This document shows positions 45,196 to 54,202 of a stretch of 64,000 nt of DNA, piece by piece (position 1 is the stretch's first letter; each line of letters opens with the position of its first letter). Under the pieces are notes generated by a model. It had not been told where the DNA came from. It did no database searches and saw only the letters and a program-made list of their open reading frames with translations. The DNA is from Marinomonas mediterranea MMB-1 (GTDB lineage: Bacteria; Pseudomonadota; Gammaproteobacteria; Pseudomonadales; Marinomonadaceae), in NCBI RefSeq assembly GCF_000192865.1, contig NC_015276.1, positions 2,294,001-2,358,000 on the forward strand, read 5' to 3'. The position numbers and the translations under genes were made by a program.

Positions 45196-46374
45196 ATGTT
45201 TGATGACAAAGTACGCGAATTGCCAACCTTACGGTGGGCAATGGTGGGAGGTGGTAAAGGCAGCCAAATAGGGTACGCTCATCGGTGCGGTGCGACGCGC
45301 GATGGTCTATTTAGATTGGTCGCTGGGGCGTTTGATATAGATCCGCAACGAGGTCGAGAATTTGGTGTAAAGCTTGGTGTATTGCCTGAACGTTGCTACG
45401 ACAATTATCAAACGATGTTCGCGCTAGAATCTAAGCGAGACGATGGAATTAACGTTGTATCGATAGCGACACCAAACTCGACTCATTATGAGATAACTAA
45501 ATGCGCTTTGTTAGCAGGGATACACGTCGTCTGTGAAAAGCCCGTTACTTTTACGCTTAAAGAGGCAGAAGAACTTAAAGCGATTGCAAAAGATCACGGC
45601 CTGATCTTGGGGGTGATGTACGGTTATTCAGGCTTTCAGATGGTGCACCAAGCGCGCTCGCTAGTGCAGAACAATCTGTTGGGGGAGATTCGTGTTATCA
45701 ACATGCAATTCGCTCACGGGTTCCATAGTCAAGAAGTCGAATTGAATGACCCAGGTGCAAAATGGCGAATGAACCCAAACATATCAGGGCCTACCTATGT
45801 ACTGGGTGATATAGGCACTCACGCGTTTTATCTTGGTCAATTAATCACGGGACTTGCAGTAAAAAAACTGTGTTGCTCGCGGCAAAGCTTTGTTAAATCT
45901 CGTGCTCCGTTAGAAGACAACGCTCACGTTATGATGCATTTCGAAAATGGTGCAGTAGGAATGCTTTGGGCTAGCGCAGTCAATGCTGGGTCAATGCATC
46001 AGCAGAAAATACGGGTAGTCGGTGAAAAAGCCAGTATTGAATGGTGGGATGAGCGCCCTAATCAACTTATCTACGAGGAGCAGGGCAAACCCTCTCAAGT
46101 GTTAGAACGAGGCATGGGGTACCTTGACTCGCATGACGACGCGATAAGTAGTGATCGTATCGGTGCAGGCCATGCCGAAGGTTTCTTTGAATCATGGGCG
46201 AATGTCTACGCTCGTTTTGCAGTTGTTATAAACGCCGCCAACGCAAACGATTGGCAAACTGTGAACGCAACTTGGTTCCCAGATGTCGACGCTGGAATAG
46301 AAGGTGTTCGATGGCTAGAGCGTTGCGTCGAGTCTGCGGATAACGACGAAAAGTGGGTGGCGTATCGTGAATGA
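45196..46374 (+). CDS. Gfo/Idh/MocA-family oxidoreductase, first gene of the iol-type operon
   Basis: The 392-aa protein has MVGGGKGSQIGYAHRCG as the NAD(P) site, ATPNSTHYEI, then VCEKPVTF with the catalytic lysine and TYVLGDIGTHAFYLGQL as the second active-site block. Its place before iolC, iolB and an iolJ-like aldolase suggests an inositol or inosose dehydrogenase. It resembles the gene at 42620. GGGGGT upstream of ATG 45196 may serve as ribosome binding site. Confidence 0.88.
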   Translation: MFDDKVRELPTLRWAMVGGGKGSQIGYAHRCGATRDGLFRLVAGAFDIDPQRGREFGVKLGVLPERCYDNYQTMFALESKRDDGINVVSIATPNSTHYEITKCALLAGIHVVCEKPVTFTLKEAEELKAIAKDHGLILGVMYGYSGFQMVHQARSLVQNNLLGEIRVINMQFAHGFHSQEVELNDPGAKWRMNPNISGPTYVLGDIGTHAFYLGQLITGLAVKKLCCSRQSFVKSRAPLEDNAHVMMHFENGAVGMLWASAVNAGSMHQQKIRVVGEKASIEWWDERPNQLIYEEQGKPSQVLERGMGYLDSHDDAISSDRIGAGHAEGFFESWANVYARFAVVINAANANDWQTVNATWFPDVDAGIEGVRWLERCVESADNDEKWVAYRE

Positions 46375-47380
46375 TCTTTCTATCGAACACGGCAGATCTA
46401 TCGATGTATTGTGTCTAGGGCGTGCCGGCGTTGATTTATATGCGGCAGAAGAAAATACGGATATAACCGAAGTCGCGAGTTTTAAAAAGTTTGTGGGCGG
46501 TTCACCCGCGAATATCGCTGTATCACTTGCGAGGTTGGGTGGACGAGCGGCCATCATCAGCGTTGTCTCAAACGACGGGCTTGGGCGTTACGTAGTCGAT
46601 TATTTAAATCAGCAAGGCATCGATATCAAAGCCGTACGCTTCGACGCCTCAGGCGCTCGTACAAGTCTTGCGATTACTGAAATGAAACCAACCGAGGGGG
46701 AAGTGGTGCTTTATCGCAATCGGGCCGCTGACCTTCAGCTTTCTATGGATGACATTCAACTGGATCACATCGCTCAAGCAAAAATACTTTTAGTGTCAGG
46801 CACCGCTTTATCTAAAAGCCCGTCAAGAGAGGCGACCTTGCTTGCAATTGAGCATGCTCGCTCAGTAAATACATTCGTCGTTTTAGATCTAGATTACAGA
46901 GCCTATTCTTGGGCCTCGGAGCAAGAGGCCTCGCTGTATTATCAAATCGCAGCACGCGCTTCAAATGTCATTATTGGTAACCTTGAAGAAATCAATATTC
47001 TTAGCACGCACGCCTCACTCGAATACGACATGCAACCTAATAAACTAGAGGCTTTTTTGAAGCCGTATTTTCAAGGGGTTGCAGAACTGATTATCGTTAA
47101 ACGAGGAGAAGATGGCTCGCAGGCGTTTACGAAGGATGGGAGGTGCCTTAAACAGGGGATTTATCCCGTATCGGTCAAAAAGCCGTTTGGAGCAGGCGAC
47201 GCATTCGCTGGGACGCTTATACATGGACTGATTAAAGGGTTAGACATTGAGACGTGTATTCGCAGAGGCTCGGCTGCGGCAGCGATTAATGTCTCCCGTG
47301 ACTCCTGTACTGAAGCAATGCTGTCGTTAACGGAATTGTTGTCTTTCATGGCGCGTAATGAACAGACCAAATTCAAATAA
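46367..47380 (+). CDS. iolC: 5-dehydro-2-deoxygluconokinase
   Basis: The 337-aa PfkB-family kinase phosphorylates 2-deoxy-5-keto-gluconate in inositol degradation. CLGRAGVDLYAAEENTDI and GGSPANIAVSLARLG are the IolC-type N-terminal block, and KPFGAGDAFAGTLIHGL carries the catalytic aspartate. It starts with GTG 46367, overlapping the dehydrogenase gene by eight bases. Confidence 0.92.
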   Translation: MNDLSIEHGRSIDVLCLGRAGVDLYAAEENTDITEVASFKKFVGGSPANIAVSLARLGGRAAIISVVSNDGLGRYVVDYLNQQGIDIKAVRFDASGARTSLAITEMKPTEGEVVLYRNRAADLQLSMDDIQLDHIAQAKILLVSGTALSKSPSREATLLAIEHARSVNTFVVLDLDYRAYSWASEQEASLYYQIAARASNVIIGNLEEINILSTHASLEYDMQPNKLEAFLKPYFQGVAELIIVKRGEDGSQAFTKDGRCLKQGIYPVSVKKPFGAGDAFAGTLIHGLIKGLDIETCIRRGSAAAAINVSRDSCTEAMLSLTELLSFMARNEQTKFK

Positions 47381-47394
47381 GGGGGGAGTTAAAG

Positions 47395-48239
47395 ATGGGT
47401 AAACACATTCCAGCCTATGACAATAAGAATACGCCAATAATCGATGTTGACGACGATACGACGCCCTGCGTGTATTTTAATTCAGTGATTTTAAAACGAG
47501 GCGAGACCCACCGCTATCAATTATCACATTACGAATCGGCGATTGTACTGGCGGGCGGAACGTGCAATATCACAGTCAATCAAAAACGATATGAGCATGT
47601 TGGCATCCGAGAAAATGTGTGGTCTGGTGATCCATCTGCTGTGTATGCGCCAGTTGGAGCTGATGTTTTCATTACGTGTGTATCTGACGAAGCCGACATT
47701 ATGATTGCAGGCGGGCGCTATGAGACGGCTTTAGAGTCATTTGAAATACGGCCTGAGGATACTGATCATGTTCAGTATGGTAGCGATGAGACAAAAACAC
47801 ATCGTAAGATAAAGCACATATTGGGACAAAAAATGCCCCACAGCGTGGCCGTCTTTTAGTCAGTGAGTTGTTTACGGTTGGTGCAGGAGGGTGGTCTGGT
47901 TTCCCAGCCCATAAGCACGATACCGAACGCGGTGATGTTGAAACACGTTTCGAAGAAGTGTATCAATTCAGGTTCAACCCAGATCAGGGCTTCGGCGCTC
48001 AGTTTCTCTATGAACATGAGGACGATAATGGCCCTGTCTATCACATCAAAAACCTTAGTGTCATTGCGATTGATAAAGGGTATCACCCTTGTGTCGCTGC
48101 CCCTGGTTACGAGATGTATTACTTCACCATTATCGTGGGTGAATCCTCAAAGTCCCTTATCCAATATTTCGATCCGCACCATGAATATCAGGTGCATACG
48201 ATCCCTGGAATAAAAGACATGATTAAAAAATTCAAATAG
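47395..48239 (+). pseudogene. iolB: 5-deoxy-glucuronate isomerase, frameshifted
   Basis: Two frames together make one full-length IolB: 47395-47859 (MGKHIPAYDNKNTP to ...HILGQK) and the frame continuing RGRLLVSELFTVGAGGWSG to 48239, with FPAHKHDTE metal ligands and EVYQFRF. Adding one A to the run of six at 47828-47833 restores GQKNAPQRGRLLVSEL. All other parts look intact and the genes around it are whole, so this may be a recent mutation or a sequencing/assembly slip. If real, the isomerase step of inositol catabolism is lost here. Confidence 0.88.
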
Positions 48240-48251
48240 CGTGGTGCTGCG

Positions 48252-49094
48252 ATGTTAGTCAATTTAAATGAGTTGCTTCCTGCTGCTGCCAATGGTCAAT
48301 ATGCAATACCGTGCTTTAATGTATTTGGGTTTGAAGAAGGTAAGGCAATCGTGTCGGCCGCAGAATCGCTTTCGGCCCCCGTTATTCTTGCTGCGAACAA
48401 GGATATGGTTGAGTTTATGGGCGTGAAGGCGGTTGCAAATATGTTGGTTAACTTAGCGGAGTTGAGCAAAGTGCCAATTTGCGTTCATCTCGATCACACG
48501 TACGAAGAAGAAACGATTTTTAAGGCGATGCACTGCGGTTTCACCTCCGTCATGTTTGACGGCTCTCAGTGCGCGTTAGAGGATAATATTCGTCGTACAA
48601 AAAACGTTGTAGACGTTGCTCATGCTTTAGAAGTAAGCGTTGAAGGAGAGATTGGTTCGGTTGCGTACCATGAAGGACGGGATCACATTCAATCCGTAAA
48701 GACCGATCCAATAGAAGCGAAGCGTTTTGCAGAAGAAAGTGGCGTGGATGCGATGGCAATCGCAATAGGCAATGTCCATAGGCTCAATTTTCCTAACTCT
48801 GTGATTGATTACGCTTTGTTAAATGACATTACTCGTGAAGCACCCAATATTCCATTGGTCATTCACGGTACAACAGGGATACGTGAAGAAGACATTACAA
48901 GATTGAAGGCAGGACGAATTTCAAAGTTCAACGTTGGTACTTCTTTGCGCCAAGTGATGGGTCACAATTTAAGGCGCTTGATGAACGAAGAACCAGACAA
49001 GTTCGATAAACTGTATTTTATGACCAAGGCAATGTCGTACGTAGAAGCAGAGGCGAAACGCATTATTGGCTTAATGAGCGCCGCTTCGTATTAG
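48252..49094 (+). CDS. iolJ: Class II aldolase, IolJ-like (6-phospho-5-dehydro-2-deoxy-D-gluconate aldolase)
   Basis: The 280-aa zinc aldolase has AIPCFNVFGFEEGKAIV at the N-terminus, VPICVHLDHTYEEETI with zinc and catalytic residues, GEIGSVAYHEGRDHI, and IPLVIHGTTGI. IolJ splits its substrate to dihydroxyacetone phosphate and malonic semialdehyde. Assignment to IolJ rather than another class II aldolase (FbaA, GatY types) rests on the operon. It lies 12 bases after iolB. Confidence 0.82.
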   Translation: MLVNLNELLPAAANGQYAIPCFNVFGFEEGKAIVSAAESLSAPVILAANKDMVEFMGVKAVANMLVNLAELSKVPICVHLDHTYEEETIFKAMHCGFTSVMFDGSQCALEDNIRRTKNVVDVAHALEVSVEGEIGSVAYHEGRDHIQSVKTDPIEAKRFAEESGVDAMAIAIGNVHRLNFPNSVIDYALLNDITREAPNIPLVIHGTTGIREEDITRLKAGRISKFNVGTSLRQVMGHNLRRLMNEEPDKFDKLYFMTKAMSYVEAEAKRIIGLMSAASY

Positions 49095-49136
49095 AGCTGC
49101 TGAGATTAGAGGCGCGGGAGATTAAGGGGAAATGGA

Positions 49137-49598
49137 TCAAGCAAACAGTTGATCCATTTCAGGGCAGCGTACAGGCTTGCCGTTGTCGCTAATAGAAGCA
49201 ATGTAGATTTGAGCAAGCGTGCATATTTTCGCTGGCTCTTCTTTGTCAGGGTGATCAATCATAATCGTTTGTTCAAACACCGCTTTAAACTTGGACAATC
49301 GCTTTCCTTGAGTACTAACACGAGCCACCATACCGCTGCGTAACGAGGCTTTATACTCAATTTCTGCTTTGATGACGACAAGATGAATACCGCGAGAGGT
49401 TATTTCAGCAAAATCTAAACCTTTTGTTTTTATAAACTCATGTCGGGCGTGTTCAAGATAGTTTTGATAGACAGCATTATTGACAATACCTTGCATGTCG
49501 CATTCGTAGTCTCGAACTTGAATATCAATAGTATGTATCGCGTCGACGAGCGTGTTTTTCTGAGCAGCGGCTGAGCTTTCTGGTATTTGTTGAGTCAT
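49137..49598 (-). CDS. Hotdog-fold acyl-CoA thioesterase (YbgC/4-HBA-CoA type)
   Basis: The 153-aa protein has the motif YECDMQGIVNNAVYQNYLEHARHEFI of the 4-hydroxybenzoyl-CoA/YbgC thioesterases, with the catalytic aspartate in place. It would hydrolyse acyl-CoA in the cytoplasm; the substrate is unknown. It precedes the GGDEF protein gene on the minus strand. Confidence 0.88.
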   Translation of the reverse strand: MTQQIPESSAAAQKNTLVDAIHTIDIQVRDYECDMQGIVNNAVYQNYLEHARHEFIKTKGLDFAEITSRGIHLVVIKAEIEYKASLRSGMVARVSTQGKRLSKFKAVFEQTIMIDHPDKEEPAKICTLAQIYIASISDNGKPVRCPEMDQLFA

Positions 49599-49619
49599 AG
49601 CAATATTAAATATCTGTCC

Positions 49620-50624
49620 CTAATTCGAAGAGATCCGATTTCGGCCTCGGTGTTTTGCGTTTTCCAAATACACTCGCGTACGGGCTAGCAAACTAGATAC
49701 GCTCTCATCACCGATTAAGGTGGCAACGCCGATGGAAACCGTGAGTCGCGTCATTTCTTTCTTGGTGTCTTTATAGCGAATCTTTTGCAACGACATTTTT
49801 TCGCGCAATTGCTCTGCTAATCCTGTCGCTTGTGACAGTTCCAGTTCGTTAACCAATAGGGCGTAGGTACCACCCTCTACGCGCGCCAACACACTGTTTT
49901 GTACGTTAGCGTCTTTTATCAGTTTGCCGAGATAACGAATTAAAGACGTTCCTGCACGTCGACCATGCTGTTTAATAATCCCTTGAAGTCGATCTATGTC
50001 AATGAGCATTAGTGACAAATCGTCTTCTGCGCCTTGTTTCCAAGTGTACATGTAACGTTCAAGTCCCTTTTGATTATAATGCTGAGTGAGCGGGTCTAAC
50101 TCGACATTATTTTTAAGGGCTTCAATTTCGCTCTTTAATGCGTCTATTTCATAGCGTACGACGTTGAGACTTTCGTTAAACTTAACAGTGCTTTGAATCG
50201 CTTTTTGGGTGCCTTTTTCTAAATAGGTCAACACCTTTTCAACGTGCTTTTGGCGATCGGCTCGATCCAATACACGTTTACTTTTTTTAAGTACGTCATC
50301 TAGCTCATCGAGGGAGCTTTGCATTTCTTTGGAGCCTTTTTGAGACGCTTCAATAAGCGCTTCAATTTTGTCTTGATGCTCGTTGTTAAACTGTGAGTCA
50401 TCAATTACAAACTGGTGAAAAAGTTCTTTGGTTAAGTAATCAGGCACACCGCCAAGCGTTCTAATGGTCGCATCCATTAGTTTGTTTAGCTTGGGAGTGC
50501 GATTAGAGGAATACTCGTAACACACACCATAGTTGTAGGGTGTAGGGGCGATGTTCAGTCGCTGCATAAGGGGGACAGCCTTACGCAATATTTCATTCGC
50601 TTCTTTAAGACCTTCGTCTTGCAT
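49620..50624 (-). CDS. GGDEF-domain protein with degenerate active site
   Basis: The 334-aa protein has a helical/coiled-coil N-terminal half (~1-165) and a C-terminal GGDEF domain (~170-334; VELDPLTQHYNQKGLERYM, LMLIDIDRLQGII). The signature site reads VEGGTYALLV, so GGDEF has become GGTYA and two catalytic acids are missing. No I-site RxxD is seen before it. It probably does not make c-di-GMP but may bind nucleotide or act as a scaffold. Confidence 0.87.
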   Translation of the reverse strand: MQDEGLKEANEILRKAVPLMQRLNIAPTPYNYGVCYEYSSNRTPKLNKLMDATIRTLGGVPDYLTKELFHQFVIDDSQFNNEHQDKIEALIEASQKGSKEMQSSLDELDDVLKKSKRVLDRADRQKHVEKVLTYLEKGTQKAIQSTVKFNESLNVVRYEIDALKSEIEALKNNVELDPLTQHYNQKGLERYMYTWKQGAEDDLSLMLIDIDRLQGIIKQHGRRAGTSLIRYLGKLIKDANVQNSVLARVEGGTYALLVNELELSQATGLAEQLREKMSLQKIRYKDTKKEMTRLTVSIGVATLIGDESVSSLLARTRVYLENAKHRGRNRISSN

Positions 50625-50785
50625 TACTGCCTCTTTATCGCAGTGTACTTCGAGCCAATTTGGATCGGTTACACATCACTGCGTGTTTCAAAAATGCGCT
50701 TAAGGCTTCGTCCCTGTTCTAATAATTGAGATCCTTCGTCTGACGTTTTTTTATGTATTGGTATTTGCTGTTAGCGCTTTAGTGA

Positions 50786-51130
50786 CTAGCCACCAACGCG
50801 CTTTGCTTTAAAATTATTTTTCTTTAGAAACTCCATGACCTTATCTCGATGGTCACCTTGAATTTCAATGGCATTATTCTTCACAGATCCACCGGAACCG
50901 CAAGTAGCTTTTAGCTTTTTTGCGATATCTTTTGTTTCTTCTAATGAAAGAGCGAATCCAGATACCAGAGTGACGCCTTTTCCTTTACGTCCTTTGGTTT
51001 CTAGCATGACTTTGATGTTGCCATCGCCGATAAGTTGCCCTTGGTTGCAGGTGCAATCATCTTCCGGTTCGCGGCAATCTGGGCACAGTTGCCCTTGGTC
51101 TGTGCTGTATACAAGGCGCTTTTTGGCCAT
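50786..51130 (-). CDS. yciH: SUI1-family translation factor (YciH)
   Basis: This 114-aa protein is an eIF1/SUI1-like bacterial factor: GRKGKGVTLVSGFALSLEET and ATCGSGGSVKNNAIEIQGDH are the SUI1 core. An N-terminal CPDCREPEDDCTC cluster may bind metal. YciH affects start-site fidelity at the ribosome. Confidence 0.93.
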   Translation of the reverse strand: MAKKRLVYSTDQGQLCPDCREPEDDCTCNQGQLIGDGNIKVMLETKGRKGKGVTLVSGFALSLEETKDIAKKLKATCGSGGSVKNNAIEIQGDHRDKVMEFLKKNNFKAKRVGG

Positions 51131-51145
51131 TCTTTTACTCCAACT

Positions 51146-51898
51146 CTAATTACTGTCTTGCGCTATATCAGAATGCTTTAAGGCGTAAGGCTCAATAAAG
51201 GCTAAAAAATCGTCGAATACGCCTCGATTATCAGACGTTATCGTTAGGTTATCCCCACTTTTCGGGTGTGTAACGGTCAGCGAGGCAGAGTGAAGCATAA
51301 GCCTTAAATCAGGGTTATATGTTTCTCTAAAAACATGGTTACAATGCCGACACCCGTATCGTGTGTCACCAATTAAAGGGTGGAACACATGTTTAAAATG
51401 GCGTCTGATCTGATGTTTTCGCCCTTGTTCAGGCCTAACTTTAATATGCGAAAGCCGTGTGGACGGGTATTTGCTAACAGGGATCGGCACGGTATATTTT
51501 TCGATTAACTCATAGTGACTCACACACTCCTGTTCTGTCCCTTCAATTTTAAATCGAGAACGACCTTTTTCTTCGTTGAGTTTGGCGAGCGGGTAGTCAA
51601 TAGAGCCAGAATCATGAATATGGCCACGAACAAGGGTAGAATATTCTTTCTTTACCTCTCTATTCATGAACTGCTCACCTAGCTGCGATGCGCTTTCAGA
51701 GTCTAGCGTCATGAGAAGAACACCGCTGGTGCCTCTGTCTAAGCGATGCACTGGATAGACGCGCTGACCAATCTGATCTCTAAGGAGTTGAACAGCGGCT
51801 TCCATTTCCCCTCTCGCTAATTCTGTGCGATGCACTAACAATCCGCTTGGTTTGTTAACGGCGACTAGGAAATCATCTTGATATAATATTTCTAACAC
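51146..51898 (-). CDS. truC: tRNA pseudouridine synthase C
   Basis: The 250-aa enzyme makes pseudouridine at position 65 of tRNA. YPVHRLDRGTSGVLLMTLDS holds the catalytic aspartate of the RluA/TruC fold; EQGRKHQIRRHFKHVFHPLIG is typical. It directly abuts the 2-hydroxyacid dehydrogenase gene (one base between reading frames). Confidence 0.92.
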   Translation of the reverse strand: MLEILYQDDFLVAVNKPSGLLVHRTELARGEMEAAVQLLRDQIGQRVYPVHRLDRGTSGVLLMTLDSESASQLGEQFMNREVKKEYSTLVRGHIHDSGSIDYPLAKLNEEKGRSRFKIEGTEQECVSHYELIEKYTVPIPVSKYPSTRLSHIKVRPEQGRKHQIRRHFKHVFHPLIGDTRYGCRHCNHVFRETYNPDLRLMLHSASLTVTHPKSGDNLTITSDNRGVFDDFLAFIEPYALKHSDIAQDSN

Positions 51899-52834
51899 TT
51901 ACTGAGATGTCTCGATGAAGTTGGAGATTCGGCTAACCGCAATAGAAACAAGCTTTTGCATTGCTCCATCACTGGCCCACGCGATATGAGGCGTGAGTAG
52001 GAAATTAGGGAAGTCTTGCAACGTATTTAATGGGTGTGTTTTCGGCATCGGCTCTATTGTGGCGACGTCAAACGCAGCGCCAGCGATTTTATTTTTTTCT
52101 AACGCACGAATCAATGCTTCTTCATCAATTAGGCCGCCGCGACCGGTATTAATGAGCAGTGCAGAGGGTTTCATAGCGTCAAACTCAGAATCACTGATGG
52201 TATTTTTGTTTTCTGGTGTTAAGGGGCAGTGGAAAGTATGAATGTCTGCTGTGGTGATCGCTTCCTCAAAGGCGATGTAGCCATCTCTCACATGAGGTGC
52301 GTTTTTACGTTCTACAAAACACGGTTCCATACCGAACGCCTTTGCAATCACTGAGACTTGCGTTCCCAAGGCACCGCTGCCATAAATCGCGATGCGACTG
52401 CCAGCTAGATCCTTGATAGGGTAATCCATAAAGCAAAAGAACTCGGAACGGCCCCATTTGCCTTTTTTTACGTCGTCAATGTATTGGAATAGGTTGCGTC
52501 GCAGCGCGAGCATTAACGAGAAGGTATGTTCTGGGACGCTGACGGTCGAATATCCCTCAACATTTTGAACAGCGATATTTGCTTGTTGGCAGAACTCGCT
52601 GTCGACGTTGTTTGTGCCTGTTGCCATTACTTGCACTAATTTCAGTTTTGTCGCTCGCTCGATCGCCTCTTTCTTAAGCGGCACTTTGTTGGTAAGTACG
52701 ATGTCAGCATCGACAATTCGTTCTGCAACGTCGGCTTCTGATGTGTTGTGATAGTTGATGAGCTCAATACCCTCAGGCATTCGAATATCGATGTGCGAGG
52801 GAAACGATCCTCGGTCTAAAAATACGGCTTTCAT
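51899..52834 (-). CDS. D-2-hydroxyacid dehydrogenase
   Basis: The 311-aa NAD-dependent dehydrogenase resembles glycerate/hydroxypyruvate reductases. IAIYGSGALGTQV is the NAD site; the Arg, Glu and His of the active site are in LINTGRGGLID, ATIEPMP and LLTPHIAWAS. It is packed between truC and the tesA-like gene on the same strand, as often seen in Marinomonas-type genomes. The exact substrate is not clear. Confidence 0.88.
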   Translation of the reverse strand: MKAVFLDRGSFPSHIDIRMPEGIELINYHNTSEADVAERIVDADIVLTNKVPLKKEAIERATKLKLVQVMATGTNNVDSEFCQQANIAVQNVEGYSTVSVPEHTFSLMLALRRNLFQYIDDVKKGKWGRSEFFCFMDYPIKDLAGSRIAIYGSGALGTQVSVIAKAFGMEPCFVERKNAPHVRDGYIAFEEAITTADIHTFHCPLTPENKNTISDSEFDAMKPSALLINTGRGGLIDEEALIRALEKNKIAGAAFDVATIEPMPKTHPLNTLQDFPNFLLTPHIAWASDGAMQKLVSIAVSRISNFIETSQ

Positions 52835-52843
52835 GTTTATTCC

Positions 52844-53494
52844 CTAATTACTTATAAGCTCGATAATAAATGGCTTAAGGTTTGTTAAAACAACCTCTTG
52901 CCCTTTGGCATTCGGGTGTAAGCCATCATTTAGCATTAGACGTTCATTCAAAGCGACATTTTCCAACATGAAGGGGACATAGGCAATGCTTTCTTCTTCT
53001 GCTAAGTTCTTGTACATGTTGAAAAAAACACGCGTATATCGTTTGCCATAATTACTCGGTAGATGGTTGCCCACTAACAAAGGCTTGGCACCCGAATCAC
53101 GTGTCATTTTGATCATTTTTTTAAGGTTATCTGCCGCCTTGTTTAAGGGATAGCCTCGCAGACCATCGTTTGCCCCCAGTTCAATGAACACCCATTTTGG
53201 CTTATGCATATTAAGCAAAGAAGAGAACCGAGCGAGCCCGCCTTGCGTAGTCTCTCCACTAACGCTTGCGTTTATTACACTTAGGTTGGGCGCTTTAGGC
53301 TTTAACTCTTTTGTCATTAAGGCCACCCATCCTTGTTCGACTGACAAATTATATGCTGCACTTAAGCTGTCTCCCATGATCAATAGGGTGCCGTCAATTT
53401 CGTTAAGTGGCACCTTAGAAACACTTTGAGCGTTGAGATGGAAACTTGCGAGTAGTATTGTGGTCGTTATAAGTAATGTACGTAAGTAATTCAT
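52844..53494 (-). CDS. tesA: Periplasmic GDSL esterase (TesA-like)
   Basis: The 216-aa protein has a signal peptide (residues 1-22, LLITTTILLASFHLNAQS) and the SGNH/GDSL blocks: LLIMGDSLSAAYN with catalytic serine, ASVSGETTQGG, IELGANDGLRG and DGLHPNAKGQ with the Asp-His pair. This is the multifunctional thioesterase I/arylesterase of the periplasm. It is divergent from ybbA, the classic gammaproteobacterial arrangement. Confidence 0.93.
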   Translation of the reverse strand: MNYLRTLLITTTILLASFHLNAQSVSKVPLNEIDGTLLIMGDSLSAAYNLSVEQGWVALMTKELKPKAPNLSVINASVSGETTQGGLARFSSLLNMHKPKWVFIELGANDGLRGYPLNKAADNLKKMIKMTRDSGAKPLLVGNHLPSNYGKRYTRVFFNMYKNLAEEESIAYVPFMLENVALNERLMLNDGLHPNAKGQEVVLTNLKPFIIELISN

Positions 53495-53523
53495 TTTATA
53501 CCTATTTTAAGGATGCTTGACGA

Positions 53524-54201
53524 ATGACAAAGTCGGAAGCGCTGACAACTCAAAATCTCGGCCATACAGTAAACACGTCGGAAGGGCCGCTTACCATACT
53601 GAAAGGAATTAACCTTGAAATCAAGCAAGGCGAAAGTGTTGCCATTGTTGGTGCCTCCGGTTCAGGCAAATCAACATTACTTGGCTTGATAGCGGGTTTA
53701 GACCGTCACACCAGCGGCGAAATTTATCTACAGGGCCATGCGCTAAGTTCATTAGACGAAGAAGCGCGTGCTGACTTGCGATCACAGTATGTTGGGTTTG
53801 TTTTTCAGTCATTTCATTTGCTTCCAAGTTTGTCTGCGTTGGAAAACGTCATGCTCCCAGCAGAGCTTAAAGGTGACCCTTCAGCGCGCGATGCTGCGAT
53901 TGAGCTTCTAACCAAAGTCGGGTTAGACCACCGTCTTAATCATTACCCTAGGCAACTTTCAGGCGGTGAGCAGCAACGGGTTGCAATTGCGCGTGCCTTC
54001 GCCTCAAATGCAAAGATTCTATTTGCAGACGAGCCGACTGGAAACTTGGACAGCAAAAATGGCGTTTTGGTTTCCGACTTATTGTTCTCTTTGAACAAAG
54101 ACAAGGGGACAACCCTGATCATGGTGACTCATGATTCAAAACTGGCCGAACGTTGTGATCGATTTGTAGAGATCGACGCTGGCGAATTAAAGGGGTCGTA
54201 A
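53524..54201 (+). CDS. ybbA: ABC transporter ATP-binding protein (YbbA)
   Basis: The 225-aa ATPase of the MacB/LolD group has Walker A GASGSGKST, signature LSGGEQQRVAIA, Walker B ILFADEPTGNLD and a switch His in MVTHDSK. With the permease directly downstream (one base between the frames) it forms an ABC complex thought to export lipids or toxic compounds. Confidence 0.93.
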   Translation: MTKSEALTTQNLGHTVNTSEGPLTILKGINLEIKQGESVAIVGASGSGKSTLLGLIAGLDRHTSGEIYLQGHALSSLDEEARADLRSQYVGFVFQSFHLLPSLSALENVMLPAELKGDPSARDAAIELLTKVGLDHRLNHYPRQLSGGEQQRVAIARAFASNAKILFADEPTGNLDSKNGVLVSDLLFSLNKDKGTTLIMVTHDSKLAERCDRFVEIDAGELKGS

Positions 54202-54202
54202 T

